From: Pseudoalteromonas sp. MEBiC 03607
GTDB lineage: Bacteria; Pseudomonadota; Gammaproteobacteria; Enterobacterales; Alteromonadaceae
Length of the DNA stretch: 64,000 nt
Direction of reading: 5' to 3'
Assembly (NCBI RefSeq): GCF_004792295.1
Contig: NZ_SRRY01000001.1
Coordinates: forward strand, 1,746,501-1,810,500
The notes under the pieces were generated by a model. The model saw nothing but the letters and a program-made list of their open reading frames with translations, did no database searches and was not told where the DNA came from. The translations under genes were made by a program, and so were the position numbers. Below are positions 1 to 9,422 of this stretch, piece by piece (the first letter of the stretch is position 1; each line of letters opens with the position of its first letter).

Positions 1-323
1 ACATGCCTGAGCTTCCAGCTGAATTATTCCACGAGCAAGCTGTAACTCGCGTTAAGACTGGCCTATTACTAGGTGAAGTTATCAAGGCGAACGAGCTTAA
101 AGTTGACGACGCTAAAGTTGAAGAGTTAATCGCAACTGTAGCTTCTGCATACGAAGATCCAACTGAAGTTGTAGAATACTACAAGTCAAATGATCAACTT
201 ATGCAACAAATGCGTAACGTAGCGATGGAAGAGCAAGCAGTTGAAGCTATCCTAGCTAAAGCAAACGTGACTGAAGTTGAAAAAGCATTCGACGACATCA
301 TGAATCCACAGCAAGGTGCTTAA
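1..323 (+). CDS. tig: Trigger factor, C-terminal part (gene cut by window edge)
   Basis: This is the last 106 or so codons of trigger factor, the ribosome-bound chaperone and peptidyl-prolyl isomerase that meets nascent chains at the exit tunnel. The visible part is the helical C-terminal chaperone domain, with the family-typical stretches [19 protein letters not shown] and [12 protein letters not shown]. The N-terminal ribosome-binding domain and the FKBP-like domain lie upstream of the window. The first visible ATG is internal. The assignment is supported by the gene order that follows (clpP, clpX, lon, hupB, ppiD), which is the order around tig in E. coli. Confidence 0.93.
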   Translation, partial: MPELPAELFHEQAVTRVKTGLLLGEVIKANELKVDDAKVEELIATVASAYEDPTEVVEYYKSNDQLMQQMRNVAMEEQAVEAILAKANVTEVEKAFDDIMNPQQGA

Positions 324-355
324 TAAGTCATTGACTTAAGCTCTCGCTAGCGATT

Positions 356-402
356 AAATGGCTCGTGTTACTCTGTATATTTACAGCGTACCCGGGCCAT
401 TT
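356..402 (+). terminator. Probable terminator after tig
   Basis: The arms AAATGGC and GCCATTT enclose a smaller hairpin (CTGTA-tatt-TACAG), and a short T-rich tail follows. The T-run is weak, so termination may be partial. It separates tig from the clpP promoter region. Confidence 0.55.
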
Positions 403-472
403 TAGTTTGTGGTAGCAAGTTTCACAAAAACCGACAATACTAGATGTTATTTCAGAACATTTTTCAGTAAAG

Positions 473-502
473 ATTGAAATAGTGCCGAACCGTTCACATA
501 TA
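473..502 (+). promoter_or_regulatory. Candidate sigma32 (heat-shock) promoter of clpP
   Basis: ATTGAAA, a 14-base spacer and TCACATATA resemble the RpoH consensus CTTGAAA-N13-15-CCCCATNTA, with the -10 half imperfect. It lies about 95 bases before the clpP start. clpP is RpoH-dependent in E. coli. The call is by pattern only. Confidence 0.45.
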
Positions 503-598
503 GTTAAAAAGATTGAACAGTTACTTTAATTAACATTAGTATTAATGTGCTTTCCTTATAGTAAGGATGAGTCGCAGCGGATAAGGAATTAAATAAGA

Positions 599-1216
599 AT
601 GAATAGCGGTATGATAGACCCTCTAAACGCATTAGTCCCTATGGTTGTTGAGCAAACAGCAAAAGGGGAGCGCTCATATGATATTTACTCACGTCTTTTA
701 AAAGAGCGCATTATTTTCTTAACAGGCCAAGTTGAAGATAACATGGCAAACCTGATTCTTGCACAAATGCTGTTTTTAGAATCAGAAAACCCAGAAAAAG
801 ATATTTATCTTTATATCAATTCGCCAGGTGGCTCTGTAACTGCTGGTATGGCAATCTACGATACAATGAATTTCATTAAACCTGATGTAAGCACTATTTG
901 TGTGGGTCAAGCAGCTAGTATGGGTGCTTTTTTGTTATCAGGTGGCGCTAAAGGTAAGCGTTTTTGTTTACCTAACTCACGCGTGATGATCCACCAACCA
1001 TTAGGTGGTTTCCAAGGTCAAGCATCTGACTTCGAAATTCATGCGCGCGAAATCTTATCGATTAAAGATAAGTTAAACCGTTTGATGGCAGAGCACACAG
1101 GTCAACCATTAGAGGTCGTATCACGCGATACTGACCGTGATAACTTTATGACCGCAAGCGAAGCGGTTGAATACGGCCTAGTTGACTCTGTATTCTCTAG
1201 CCGCGAAACGAAGTAA
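599..1216 (+). CDS. clpP: ATP-dependent Clp protease proteolytic subunit ClpP
   Basis: ClpP is the serine peptidase of the ClpXP and ClpAP proteases. Fourteen subunits form a barrel that degrades unfolded and tagged proteins delivered by a Clp ATPase. The 205-residue product has the usual length. The catalytic serine sits in [11 protein letters not shown] and the histidine in [11 protein letters not shown], and the aspartate is expected in the RDTDRD region. A short N-terminal propeptide precedes [10 protein letters not shown] second in-frame ATG at 611 is an alternative start. clpX follows after 135 bases without an evident terminator, so the two are probably co-transcribed. Confidence 0.97.
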   Translation: MNSGMIDPLNALVPMVVEQTAKGERSYDIYSRLLKERIIFLTGQVEDNMANLILAQMLFLESENPEKDIYLYINSPGGSVTAGMAIYDTMNFIKPDVSTICVGQAASMGAFLLSGGAKGKRFCLPNSRVMIHQPLGGFQGQASDFEIHAREILSIKDKLNRLMAEHTGQPLEVVSRDTDRDNFMTASEAVEYGLVDSVFSSRETK

Positions 1217-1351
1217 TCTGAATAGCTAATAATAACGTATTGTTAGCTATCACCCTTTACTATGCGAAAACTGATATTCTTTGATATAGTTAAACATAGT
1301 GAATTAGCAGTAGCCCAGTGCTGCTGCCAACGTAATAAATGAGGTAGCTGA

Positions 1352-2635
1352 ATGTCTGACACTCCTACAGACGGCGACAAAAGTAATAAATTGTTATACT
1401 GCTCTTTTTGTGGCAAAAGCCAGCATGAAGTTCGTAAACTTATTGCCGGCCCTTCAGTATACATTTGTGATGAATGTGTTGAGCTGTGTAATGATATCAT
1501 CAGGGAAGAAATCAAAGACATTGCGCCAAAGCATAATGCGTCTGATAAATTGCCTGTTCCAAAAGAAATTCGTAATCACTTAGATGATTATGTTATTGGC
1601 CAAGATCATGCAAAAAAAGTGCTGTCGGTAGCGGTATACAATCACTACAAACGCCTTCGTAATCAAAGTATTAATGCAGAAATTGAGCTAGGTAAGAGTA
1701 ACATCCTATTAATTGGTCCTACTGGTAGTGGTAAAACATTACTTGCTGAAACCATGGCTCGTTTGCTCGATGTACCTTTCACTATGGCTGATGCGACTAC
1801 GCTGACAGAAGCAGGTTATGTTGGTGAAGATGTTGAAAACATCATTCAGAAGCTACTGCAAAAATGTGACTACGACGTTGAGAAAGCGCAGCGTGGTATT
1901 GTTTACATTGATGAAATTGACAAGATTTCTCGTAAGTCTGATAACCCATCGATCACTCGTGACGTATCGGGCGAAGGTGTGCAACAAGCGTTACTTAAAC
2001 TGATTGAAGGTACGGTTGCGTCTGTACCACCACAAGGTGGACGTAAGCATCCGCAGCAAGAATTCTTGCAAGTTGATACATCGAAGATTCTATTTATTTG
2101 TGGCGGTGCATTTGCTGGCCTTGATAAAGTGATCGAACAGCGTAGCCACAAAAATACAGGTATTGGTTTTGGCGCTCAAGTTAAGCAATCGGCAAGTAGC
2201 CGTAGTTTAAGCGAAACGTTTAAAGATGTAGAGCCAGAAGATCTTGTTAAATACGGCTTAATACCGGAATTTATTGGTCGTCTTCCTGTTGTCGCTACAC
2301 TGACAGAACTAGATGAAGCGGCACTTATTCAAATTCTTAGCGAACCAAAGAATGCTCTAACTAAGCAATTCTCTGCATTATTTGCAATGGAAGATGTTGA
2401 GCTTGAGTTCCGTGAAGATGCGCTCAGTGCGATTGCTCACAAAGCAATGGAGCGTAAAACAGGTGCACGTGGCTTGCGTTCAATTGTTGAGGGTGTGTTA
2501 CTTGATACTATGTATGAGTTGCCTTCAATGGATGATGTAAGCAAAGTGGTTATTGATGAAACCGTTATTAAAGGTGAATCAGACCCAATCTTAATTTACC
2601 AAAGTGGTAATCAAGACAAAGCTGCATCAGAATAA
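1352..2635 (+). CDS. clpX: ATP-dependent Clp protease ATPase subunit ClpX
   Basis: ClpX is the AAA+ unfoldase that recognises substrates such as SsrA-tagged proteins and feeds them to ClpP. The N-terminal zinc-binding domain is visible as two CxxC pairs (CSFCGK and CDECVELC). It is followed by the Walker A motif GPTGSGKT near residue 120, Walker [10 protein letters not shown], the pore loop GYVGED and the IGF loop (TGIGFGAQ) needed to dock on ClpP. At 427 residues it matches the family length. The ATG follows a GAGG ribosome-binding site. A strong terminator closes the clpP-clpX unit. Confidence 0.97.
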   Translation: MSDTPTDGDKSNKLLYCSFCGKSQHEVRKLIAGPSVYICDECVELCNDIIREEIKDIAPKHNASDKLPVPKEIRNHLDDYVIGQDHAKKVLSVAVYNHYKRLRNQSINAEIELGKSNILLIGPTGSGKTLLAETMARLLDVPFTMADATTLTEAGYVGEDVENIIQKLLQKCDYDVEKAQRGIVYIDEIDKISRKSDNPSITRDVSGEGVQQALLKLIEGTVASVPPQGGRKHPQQEFLQVDTSKILFICGGAFAGLDKVIEQRSHKNTGIGFGAQVKQSASSRSLSETFKDVEPEDLVKYGLIPEFIGRLPVVATLTELDEAALIQILSEPKNALTKQFSALFAMEDVELEFREDALSAIAHKAMERKTGARGLRSIVEGVLLDTMYELPSMDDVSKVVIDETVIKGESDPILIYQSGNQDKAASE

Positions 2636-2670
2636 AGCTTTAATAGATTAATATTTAATCAGTTAAGTAT

Positions 2671-2698
2671 AAAAAAGGAGCCAAAGGCTCCTTTTTTT
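2671..2698 (+). terminator. Rho-independent terminator of clpX
   Basis: The stem AGGAGCC / GGCTCCT has an AAA loop, is flanked by an A-tract and ends in seven T. The A-tract and T-run also make it usable from the other strand. Confidence 0.9.
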
Positions 2699-2706
2699 AC
2701 AAATAT

Positions 2707-2736
2707 GTTGAACTTTCCCTTACATATCCCCATATA
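2707..2736 (+). promoter_or_regulatory. Sigma32 (heat-shock) promoter of lon
   Basis: GTTGAAC, a 14-base spacer and CCCCATATA match the RpoH consensus (CTTGAAA, CCCCATNTA). The -10 element is perfect. It lies directly after the clpX terminator, about 43 bases before the lon start. lon is a classical RpoH target in E. coli. Confidence 0.8.
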
Positions 2737-2778
2737 CTTGAGTAATCTTTAAAATAAATGAAGTGCGAAGAGAATATA

Positions 2779-5139
2779 ATGACGCTTGAGAGAACCGATC
2801 GAGTCGAAATCCCCGTGTTGGCACTGCGCGATGTTGTGGTATACCCGCACATGGTGATCCCGCTATTTGTTGGTCGTGAAAAATCAATAAAATGCCTAGA
2901 AGCGGCGATGGACAAGGACAAACAAATTTTCCTAGTGGCGCAAAAAGACGCCTCTGTTGATGATCCGCAGCAAGACGATATCTACCGTGTTGGCACCATT
3001 GCCACAGTACTTCAGTTATTAAAACTACCTGATGGCACCGTTAAAGTGTTGGTTGAAGGCACTCAACGCGCGAAAGTAGAAACATTTCTAGACAATGATG
3101 ATTTCTTTGTAGCTGAAGCGCAGTTTATTGAGTCAAACCATATTGATGAACAAGAGCAGGATGTCTTCATACGCAGCGCAATTAGCCAATTTGAAGGCTA
3201 TGTAAAGCTTAATAAGAAGATTCCACCAGAAGTACTCACTTCTGTATCAGGTATTGATGAAGCCGCACGTCTTGCAGATACTATGGCAGCTCATATGCCA
3301 CTGAAAGTGCCTGAAAAGCAAAAAGTACTTGAGATAGCTGATGTCACTGAGCGTCTTGAATACCTAATGGCGCTGATGGAAGGTGAAATTGACTTACTGC
3401 AAGTTGAGAAGAAAATCCGTACTCGCGTTAAAAAGCAGATGGAAAAATCGCAGCGAGAGTATTACCTCAACGAGCAAATGAAAGCGATTCAAAAAGAGCT
3501 TGGCGAACTTGATGATGTACCCGATGAATTCGAAGCAATTAAAAAACGCATCGAAGAGTCAGGTATGCCTAAAGAAGCGCAAGAAAAAGCGAACGCAGAG
3601 TTATCTAAATTAAAAATGATGTCGCCTATGTCGGCTGAAGCAACCGTAGTGCGCTCGTACATTGATACGCTTATCAATGTGCCTTGGAAAAAACGCTCTA
3701 AGGTGAAAAAAGACTTAGCTGGCGCACAAAAGATTTTAGACAGCGATCATCATGGTCTAGATAAAGTAAAAGAACGCATTATTGAGTATCTTGCGGTACA
3801 ACAACGTACTAATAAACTCAAAGGCCCAATTTTATGTTTAGTCGGCCCTCCTGGTGTGGGTAAAACCTCATTAGGTCAGTCAATTGCACGTTCTACTGGT
3901 CGTAAATATGTTCGTATGGCCCTTGGTGGCGTTCGTGATGAAGCTGAAATTCGTGGTCATCGTCGTACTTACATTGGTTCTATGCCTGGTAAGTTAATCC
4001 AGAATATGACCAAAGTCGGCGTGAAAAACCCATTATTCTTATTAGATGAAATCGATAAGATGTCTTCTGATATGCGTGGTGACCCAGCATCAGCATTACT
4101 TGAGGTGCTTGATCCTGAGCAAAATAGTCATTTTGCTGATCATTACCTAGAAGTTGATTACGATTTATCAGACGTAATGTTCGTTGCAACATCAAATAGC
4201 TTCAACATTCCAGGCCCGTTACTAGACCGTATGGAGGTTATTCGTCTATCGGGTTACACCGAAGACGAGAAGCTGAATATTGCTAAGCAGCATTTAATTC
4301 CAAAGCAAGTGAAGCGTAATGGTCTAAAAGAGGGTGAAGTTGAAATAGCTGATAGTGCAATTATTGGCATTATTCGCTACTACACTCGCGAAGCCGGTGT
4401 GCGTAACCTAGAGCGTGAAGTATCTAAACTTTGCCGTAAAGCTGTTAAGAATATCTTGTTAGATAAAGACACTAAAAAAGTGACTATCGATGAAGATAAT
4501 CTAGAAGAGTTTTTAGGTGTACAACGCTTTGACTATGGTAAAGCTGAAGATGGTGACCGCATTGGTCAAGTAACCGGATTAGCGTGGACTGAAGTAGGTG
4601 GTGATTTACTGACTATCGAATCAGCTGCTGTTCCAGGTAAAGGTAAACTTACTTTCACCGGTTCACTTGGTGATGTAATGCAAGAGTCGATTCAAGCGGC
4701 CATGACGGTTGTTCGTAATCGTGCTGAAAAATTACGTATTAATAGCGACTTCCATGAAAAACGTGATATCCATGTTCACGTACCAGAGGGAGCAACACCA
4801 AAAGATGGCCCAAGTGCGGGTATTGCAATGGTAACTGGTTTAGTCTCGAGCTTAACAGGTAACCCGGTACGTTCTGATGTTGCTATGACAGGTGAAATCA
4901 CTTTACGTGGTGAAGTGTTACCGATTGGTGGCTTAAAAGAAAAGTTACTAGCGGCTCATCGTGGTGGTATTAAAACCGTTATTATTCCAAAAATTAACGA
5001 ACGTGACTTAAAAGAGATCCCAAACAATGTATTAGAGGGCCTTGAAATTCACCCAGTTACATGGATTGATGACGTTTTAAAGCTGGCTTTAAAGCACCCA
5101 GTTGAGAGTTTTTCTGTCGAAACTGAAAAAAACCAGTAA
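2779..5139 (+). CDS. lon: Lon protease (endopeptidase La)
   Basis: Lon is a soluble homohexameric ATP-dependent protease that removes misfolded proteins and short-lived regulators. The 786-residue product shows the N-terminal substrate-binding domain ([19 protein letters not shown]), then coiled regions, the AAA+ module with Walker [10 protein letters not shown] near residue 350, and Walker [11 protein letters not shown]. The C-terminal Ser-Lys peptidase has its serine in [10 protein letters not shown] and the lysine in the following helix. I chose the ATG at 2779 rather than the in-frame one at 2758, because homologous Lon proteins begin just before the [14 protein letters not shown] stretch. 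It has its own heat-shock promoter. Confidence 0.97.
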   Translation: MTLERTDRVEIPVLALRDVVVYPHMVIPLFVGREKSIKCLEAAMDKDKQIFLVAQKDASVDDPQQDDIYRVGTIATVLQLLKLPDGTVKVLVEGTQRAKVETFLDNDDFFVAEAQFIESNHIDEQEQDVFIRSAISQFEGYVKLNKKIPPEVLTSVSGIDEAARLADTMAAHMPLKVPEKQKVLEIADVTERLEYLMALMEGEIDLLQVEKKIRTRVKKQMEKSQREYYLNEQMKAIQKELGELDDVPDEFEAIKKRIEESGMPKEAQEKANAELSKLKMMSPMSAEATVVRSYIDTLINVPWKKRSKVKKDLAGAQKILDSDHHGLDKVKERIIEYLAVQQRTNKLKGPILCLVGPPGVGKTSLGQSIARSTGRKYVRMALGGVRDEAEIRGHRRTYIGSMPGKLIQNMTKVGVKNPLFLLDEIDKMSSDMRGDPASALLEVLDPEQNSHFADHYLEVDYDLSDVMFVATSNSFNIPGPLLDRMEVIRLSGYTEDEKLNIAKQHLIPKQVKRNGLKEGEVEIADSAIIGIIRYYTREAGVRNLEREVSKLCRKAVKNILLDKDTKKVTIDEDNLEEFLGVQRFDYGKAEDGDRIGQVTGLAWTEVGGDLLTIESAAVPGKGKLTFTGSLGDVMQESIQAAMTVVRNRAEKLRINSDFHEKRDIHVHVPEGATPKDGPSAGIAMVTGLVSSLTGNPVRSDVAMTGEITLRGEVLPIGGLKEKLLAAHRGGIKTVIIPKINERDLKEIPNNVLEGLEIHPVTWIDDVLKLALKHPVESFSVETEKNQ

Positions 5140-5212
5140 AAAACCGCAAAAAAGTGCATTTAGGGGCTTTTCAAATACTAAGGGTATGATAAGTTAAGCA
5201 CTAGTTTTCAAG

Positions 5213-5234
5213 CCTAGGCCTTATGTGGCCTAGG
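5213..5234. other. Perfect 8-bp hairpin downstream of lon
   Basis: CCTAGGCC and GGCCTAGG are separated by TTATGT, with no T-run on either strand. It may be a 3'-end stabiliser or an inefficient terminator of lon. Confidence 0.4.
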
Positions 5235-5299
5235 GTTGAGAAAAATATAATAAACTGAGCATAAATTTAATTTGCTTATAAATTTTCAAAACAGTGATG

Positions 5300-5317
5300 T
5301 TATTTTTTAAAAAATAA
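5300..5317. other. 18-bp A/T-tract palindrome upstream of hupB
   Basis: TTATTTTTTAAAAAATAA is a perfect palindrome ending 36 bases before the hupB start codon. Such T6A6 tracts are stiff or curved and could bind nucleoid proteins. The role is not known. Confidence 0.4.
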
Positions 5318-5353
5318 TCGCTCTTGATAATAACAATGAAAGAGGATGATATT

Positions 5354-5626
5354 GTGAATAAATCTCAATTAATCGATCAAATCGCAGCTGACGCTGACAT
5401 TTCTAAAGCGGCTGCAGGTCGTGCACTAGATTCATTCATCGAGGCTGTTTCAGGCGCTCTTAAAGATGGCGACTCAGTGGCGCTTGTTGGCTTTGGTACT
5501 TTCTCAGTACGTGAGCGTGCAGCACGTTCAGGTCGTAACCCGCAAACTGGTGAGACTATCCAGATTGCTGCGGCAAATATCCCTTCTTTCAAAGCAGGTA
5601 AAGCGCTGAAAGACGCAGTAAACTAA
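5354..5626 (+). CDS. hupB: DNA-binding protein HU-beta
   Basis: HU is a small dimeric histone-like protein that bends DNA and compacts the nucleoid. The 90-residue product is collinear with E. coli HU-beta: the dimerisation helices ([20 protein letters not shown]), then the DNA-binding arm with [10 protein letters not shown], then the C-terminus [12 protein letters not shown] chose the GTG at 5354 because it places the start exactly at the NKSQLID N-terminus and follows an AGAGGA ribosome-binding site seven bases away. An upstream ATG would add ten residues not found in the family. It is a monocistronic unit with a structured 3' end. Confidence 0.96.
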   Translation: MNKSQLIDQIAADADISKAAAGRALDSFIEAVSGALKDGDSVALVGFGTFSVRERAARSGRNPQTGETIQIAAANIPSFKAGKALKDAVN

Positions 5627-5691
5627 TCAATAAGATTAGTTGGTGAGGATACCTAAGGACACTTAAATAGAATTTAGGTAACTTATCACCA
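5622..5691 (+). other. Structured 3' untranslated region of hupB
   Basis: Two consecutive hairpins occur. ACTAATC / GATTAGT with loop AATAA overlaps the hupB stop codon. A nested stem follows, with outer arms TGGTGA / TCACCA and inner arms TACCTAA / TTAGGTA. They precede a normal terminator. It could protect the mRNA or yield a 3'-derived small RNA; this is inference. Confidence 0.4.
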
Positions 5692-5704
5692 GTTACTTCA
5701 AGTG

Positions 5705-5737
5705 AAAAAGCGTATCTGGTAAGATACGCTTTTTTTA
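5705..5737 (+). terminator. Rho-independent terminator of hupB
   Basis: AAGCGTATCT, loop GGTA and AGATACGCTT form a 10-bp stem ending in a T-run. Confidence 0.92.
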
Positions 5738-5823
5738 CATGAGCAGGGTTGATATCAATCAGCAATCATCCTTGATTATGCTAATTGGTATATTTTGTAC
5801 CTGATCAGAATAGAGATAGATAA

Positions 5824-7725
5824 ATGCTTGAGAAAATCAGAGAAGGTTCGCAGGGACCTGCAGCCAAAATTATTTTAGGCGCGGTGATTTTATCTTTTGC
5901 TTTAGCTGGGATTGGTGGTTATTTAGGACAAACCACAGAGCAACCCGTTGCAGAAGTAAATGGAGTTAAAATTAGCCAAACCGAGTTCAGCCGTGCTTAC
6001 CAAAATGAACGCAATCGTTTAGAGCAACAGTTTGGTGAATACTTTGCACAAATCGCAGCTGATCCAAATTACATGGCACAAATTCGCCAAGGCGTGATTG
6101 ACCGCTTAGTACAACAAGAATTGCAAACTCAACTAGCGGCAGAGTTAGGCCTTCGTGTAAGTGATGAGAGTGTTCGTAAAGCTATTTTAGAAATGCCTTA
6201 CTTCCAAGTTGGCGGCCAATTTAGCAACGATCGTTACTTACAAGTTATTCGTCAGATGAACTTCCAGCCAGACGCTTTCCGAGAGTACTTACGTAAAGAC
6301 ATGACTCGCAGCCAACTTGTTGGTGCAGTTGCTGGTACTGACTTTATTCTTGAAAACGAATTAAATAATACTGTAGCGCTTCAACAGCAAACTCGTAGTA
6401 TTGACTATTTAGTTGTGTCAAAAGAATCATTACAAGCGGGTATTGAAGTAACAGAGCAAGAAATTGCAGATTACTATGAATTAAATCAACCGCAATTTTT
6501 AGCGCCTGAACAAGTATCTGTCAGCTATATTGATTTAAATGCTGCAAACTTAACGTTGGATTCAAGTGTTTCAGAAGAAGATATCAAAGCATACTACGAT
6601 CAAAACAGCGCACAATATATTGAGCCTGAAAAGCGTCGTGTATCACACATCTTAATTGATAACAGTGAAGACGATGATGCAGCAAAAGCGAAAGCTGAAG
6701 AGCTATTAGCACAACTGCAAAACGGTGCTGATTTTGCTGAGCTAGCTGAATCATCTTCGGATGACGTTGTGAGTGCTGAAATGGGCGGTGATCTTGATTG
6801 GATCGAACGTGACATGATGGACCCAGCTTTTGAAGATGCAACGTATGCACTTGAGAACAAAGGTGACATTTCTGACGTTGTTGAATCAGAATTCGGCTAT
6901 CACATCATCAAGCTCACTGATATTCAAAATCAGCAAGTTAAACCGTATGCTGACGTAAAAGATGAGCTTCGTGCTGAACTTGAACGTACTAAGAAAGTGA
7001 ATGCGTTTTATGAAAAGCAAACTCAAATGGGAGAAATTGCTTTTGAAATTTCTGATACATTAACAGACGCTGCAGACGCAGCCGGTGTTGAAGTACAGAA
7101 AACAGAACTTGTGACACGTAACTCATTACCAGAGCCTTTAAATAACCCGCAAGTTGTTACTGCAATTTTCTCTCCTGAAGTGTTAGAAGATCGTATGAAC
7201 TCAGAGGTTATTGAAGTGGGTGATGAGCACGCTGTTGTTGTTCGTGTAAACGACCATAAACCAGCAACGACTAAGCCACTTGAAGATGTATCAGAGCAAA
7301 TTAAAGCAACACTGGTTGCACAGAAAGCCTCTGAACTTGCTAAAGAAAAAGCACGTACTTTATTTGCAGATATCGAAGCAGGTAAGAGCTTAAATGATGT
7401 TGCTACTGCCGAAGGTATTGAAGTGCGTCAAGAGTCTGCACTTGCTCGTCAAGCGTATACTGTGTCTCCGGCAATTGTACAGCAAGTATTTAAAATGCCG
7501 CATCCTCAGGATACGCCAGTGGTAGATGTTGTTGATCTGAATAATGGTGACTCTGCTATCGTTGCTTTAAAAGCAGTGAATGAAGCACAAAGCACCGATA
7601 TTAACGAACAACAAAAACAAAACATCACTATGGCTCAAGTGAATAAAAACTACATGGTATTCATTGCTGCACTTAAAGCGCAAGCAGATGTAAAAGTACC
7701 AAAAGTTGTACAAGCTGCTGAATAA
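5824..7725 (+). CDS. ppiD: Periplasmic folding chaperone PpiD (SurA_N and parvulin domains)
   Basis: PpiD is an inner-membrane-anchored periplasmic chaperone that contacts proteins leaving the SecYEG translocon. The 633-residue product has one N-terminal transmembrane helix (about residues 14-36, IILGAVILSFALAGIGG). A SurA-like N-terminal chaperone domain follows, and then a parvulin-type rotamase domain at about residues 265-365, starting EPEKRRVSHILID and ending FGYHIIKLTDI. The rest is a helical C-terminal region. It follows hupB as in E. coli, but with its own promoter region after the hupB terminator. Isomerase activity is doubtful, as E. coli PpiD shows little. Confidence 0.93.
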   Translation: MLEKIREGSQGPAAKIILGAVILSFALAGIGGYLGQTTEQPVAEVNGVKISQTEFSRAYQNERNRLEQQFGEYFAQIAADPNYMAQIRQGVIDRLVQQELQTQLAAELGLRVSDESVRKAILEMPYFQVGGQFSNDRYLQVIRQMNFQPDAFREYLRKDMTRSQLVGAVAGTDFILENELNNTVALQQQTRSIDYLVVSKESLQAGIEVTEQEIADYYELNQPQFLAPEQVSVSYIDLNAANLTLDSSVSEEDIKAYYDQNSAQYIEPEKRRVSHILIDNSEDDDAAKAKAEELLAQLQNGADFAELAESSSDDVVSAEMGGDLDWIERDMMDPAFEDATYALENKGDISDVVESEFGYHIIKLTDIQNQQVKPYADVKDELRAELERTKKVNAFYEKQTQMGEIAFEISDTLTDAADAAGVEVQKTELVTRNSLPEPLNNPQVVTAIFSPEVLEDRMNSEVIEVGDEHAVVVRVNDHKPATTKPLEDVSEQIKATLVAQKASELAKEKARTLFADIEAGKSLNDVATAEGIEVRQESALARQAYTVSPAIVQQVFKMPHPQDTPVVDVVDLNNGDSAIVALKAVNEAQSTDINEQQKQNITMAQVNKNYMVFIAALKAQADVKVPKVVQAAE

Positions 7726-7744
7726 GTAGCAAAATGACTTAAAT

Positions 7745-7770
7745 AAAAGGCGCCTTATGGCGCCTTTTTT
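7745..7770 (+). terminator. Rho-independent terminator of ppiD
   Basis: AAAAGGCGCC, loop TTAT and GGCGCCTTTT, with a T-run. Confidence 0.93.
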
Positions 7771-7821
7771 GTTAACTTTTCAGGTAATTCTAACTCGTGA
7801 ATAGGTATCAAAGGAGCATTT

Positions 7822-8220
7822 ATGGAGTATCGCCTAATAGAGCAGTTACCAAGTGCGGAAGAATACTGTGCAATGCGCCTTAAGGCCGGCTTATCAGCTC
7901 GTTCATTAGCTGCGGCGAAAGCAGGGCTGCCAAACTCTCTTTATGTTATTTGTGTTCGCAAAGACGATGAGTTGATTGGCATGGGCCGTGTTATTGGTGA
8001 TGGTGGTTGTAATTTTGAGGTAGTTGATATTGCTGTATCACCTGAATATCAAGGTAAAGGGCTAGGGCGTCAAATTATGGAACATGTAGACCGTTACATT
8101 GAAGCTGCCGCTTTTGAAGGCAGCTATGTCACTATGGTCGCTGACAAACCAGGTTTTTACGAAAAGCTTGGCTACAAGTTTGTCGCACCACAAAGCCAAG
8201 GGATGTATAAAAAGTTTTGA
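7822..8220 (+). CDS. GNAT-family N-acetyltransferase
   Basis: This is a single-domain GCN5-related acetyltransferase of 132 residues. These enzymes move an acetyl group from acetyl-CoA to an amine. The acetyl-CoA pyrophosphate-binding motif QGKGLGRQIM follows the beta-strand FEVVDIAVSPEY. The C-terminal YEKLGYKF is the usual GNAT ending. The substrate cannot be read from sequence. An AAGGAG ribosome-binding site precedes the ATG. The stop codon overlaps the TTG start of the cupin gene, which implies translational coupling and perhaps a shared small-molecule substrate. Confidence 0.85.
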   Translation: MEYRLIEQLPSAEEYCAMRLKAGLSARSLAAAKAGLPNSLYVICVRKDDELIGMGRVIGDGGCNFEVVDIAVSPEYQGKGLGRQIMEHVDRYIEAAAFEGSYVTMVADKPGFYEKLGYKFVAPQSQGMYKKF

Positions 8221-8564
8221 GCACTATAGATAAACAAACAGCAGAGCACTACAAGTGGGGTAACAATTGCGACGGTTGGCATTTGGTAAAATCTAATGCG
8301 CTGAGTGTTATTCAAGAGCATGTCCCAGCAGGTGAGGCTGAAGTAAAACACTACCATGAGCATGCAGAACAATTTTTCTTCGTACTTAGTGGTTGTGCCA
8401 CCATTGAACTTGATGGCCAATTACACAAACTCACTGCGCAACAAGGTTTGCATGTAAGTGCTGGCCGAGCTCATCAGCTAAGTAATCAAGGTACTGAACC
8501 ACTGCATTTTATTGTTACATCTACACCACCAAGCCATGGTGATAGAATTGATGTAAAGCAGTAA
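8217..8564 (+). CDS. Cupin-domain protein (small metal-binding beta-barrel)
   Basis: This is a single-cupin protein of 115 residues. The first cupin motif is visible in HYHEHAEQFFFVLSG, with His, His and Glu ligands, and the second in SAGRAHQLSNQG. Single cupins include small isomerases, dioxygenases and sugar-binding proteins, and the substrate is unknown here. The start is TTG at 8217, overlapping the stop of the acetyltransferase gene (TTGA), so it is almost certainly translated by coupling. No better start lies nearby. Confidence 0.8.
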   Translation: MSTIDKQTAEHYKWGNNCDGWHLVKSNALSVIQEHVPAGEAEVKHYHEHAEQFFFVLSGCATIELDGQLHKLTAQQGLHVSAGRAHQLSNQGTEPLHFIVTSTPPSHGDRIDVKQ

Positions 8565-8645
8565 GGGGAAAGAGTAAAGTTAATAGAGATATCAACATAC
8601 TCGCGAAGGGGGGCGTTTAACGCCGAATTAAATTTAAAGTTGACG

Positions 8646-8665
8646 GCTGACACTTCAATGTCAGC
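8646..8665 (-). terminator. Possible weak terminator at the end of the sap operon
   Basis: GCTGACA, loop CTTCAA and TGTCAGC overlap the sapF stop codon. No good T-run follows on the minus strand, so it may only protect the mRNA end. Confidence 0.3.
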
Positions 8666-9422
8666 AGTTCAACAATTTCTGTGTTACTTTAGATTGTGGG
8701 TCTTGGAAAATTGCTTCGGTTTGGCCGTATTCAACAATCTCGCCGTGATCAAGTACTACGAGCTGGTCGCTGATGTGGCGCACCAGACTTAGATGATGGG
8801 TAATAAGCACATAGCTAAGTCCAGTATCTTTTTGTAGGCGTAGTAATAAGTTTACCGTTTGTGCGCGCACAGAAGGGTCTAGAGACGATAACGCTTCATC
8901 AAGCACTACAACCTTGGGATCTAAAATTAAAGCCCGTGCAAGTGCTATACGTTGCAATTGGCCACTACTAAACATGTGTGGGTAATAATGTTGATGATCT
9001 AACAGCAAGCCCACTTTTGCGAGGGTTTGTTTTATTTTTTCTTCTCGCTCATCTTTGTTTAAATCAGTGTTGTACTGTAAACAATCGTTCAGCATGTCGC
9101 CGATAGTTAAACCCGGATTTAATGACGCCTCAGAATCTTGGAAAATCAAGCGAATGTGGCGGCAGTCGTTATCACGTATACCATCATTTTCTATAATATT
9201 ACCATCGAGCAATATCTGTCCTTTATCGGCACTGTCAGCGCCCGCTAATAACTTTGCAAGAGTACTTTTGCCTGAGCCGGTTTCACCGATAATAGCAATG
9301 GTCTCACCTTGGCTTAAGCAAAACGAAATATCTTTTAAAACAGAAAAGCGTTTTCGAGCAAACAAACCTGCTCGCAAGTTAAAACTTTTCGATAACGCTT
9401 GAACTTTTAGCAGCGGTTGCAT
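8661..9422 (-). CDS. sapF: Peptide/polyamine ABC transporter ATPase SapF
   Basis: This is one of the two cytoplasmic ATPases of the Sap transporter, a dipeptide-type ABC system linked to antimicrobial peptide resistance in Salmonella and to putrescine export in E. coli. The 253-residue product has Walker A GETGSGKST, signature SSGQLQRIALARAL and Walker B VVVLDEALSSLD, with the switch histidine in LITHHLSL. It is shorter than SapD and lacks the C-terminal oligopeptide-transporter extension, as expected for SapF. It is the last gene of sapABCDF and its start touches the sapD stop. Confidence 0.88.
   Translation of the reverse strand: MQPLLKVQALSKSFNLRAGLFARKRFSVLKDISFCLSQGETIAIIGETGSGKSTLAKLLAGADSADKGQILLDGNIIENDGIRDNDCRHIRLIFQDSEASLNPGLTIGDMLNDCLQYNTDLNKDEREEKIKQTLAKVGLLLDHQHYYPHMFSSGQLQRIALARALILDPKVVVLDEALSSLDPSVRAQTVNLLLRLQKDTGLSYVLITHHLSLVRHISDQLVVLDHGEIVEYGQTEAIFQDPQSKVTQKLLNC

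Noticed and set aside
1243..1521. Antisense reading frame over the start of clpX
   Set aside because: It overlaps a well-supported gene on the other strand, with low-complexity serine- and leucine-rich translation and no motif. Similar long antisense frames over lon, dnaE, tsf and the RND genes were rejected for the same reason.
5213..5234. Strong hairpin after lon as a rho-independent terminator
   Set aside because: There is no T-run on either strand; kept only as a hairpin of unknown role.
6584..6869. Two overlapping antisense frames inside ppiD
   Set aside because: Both are shadows of the rotamase-domain codons and have no ribosome-binding site or homologous motif.
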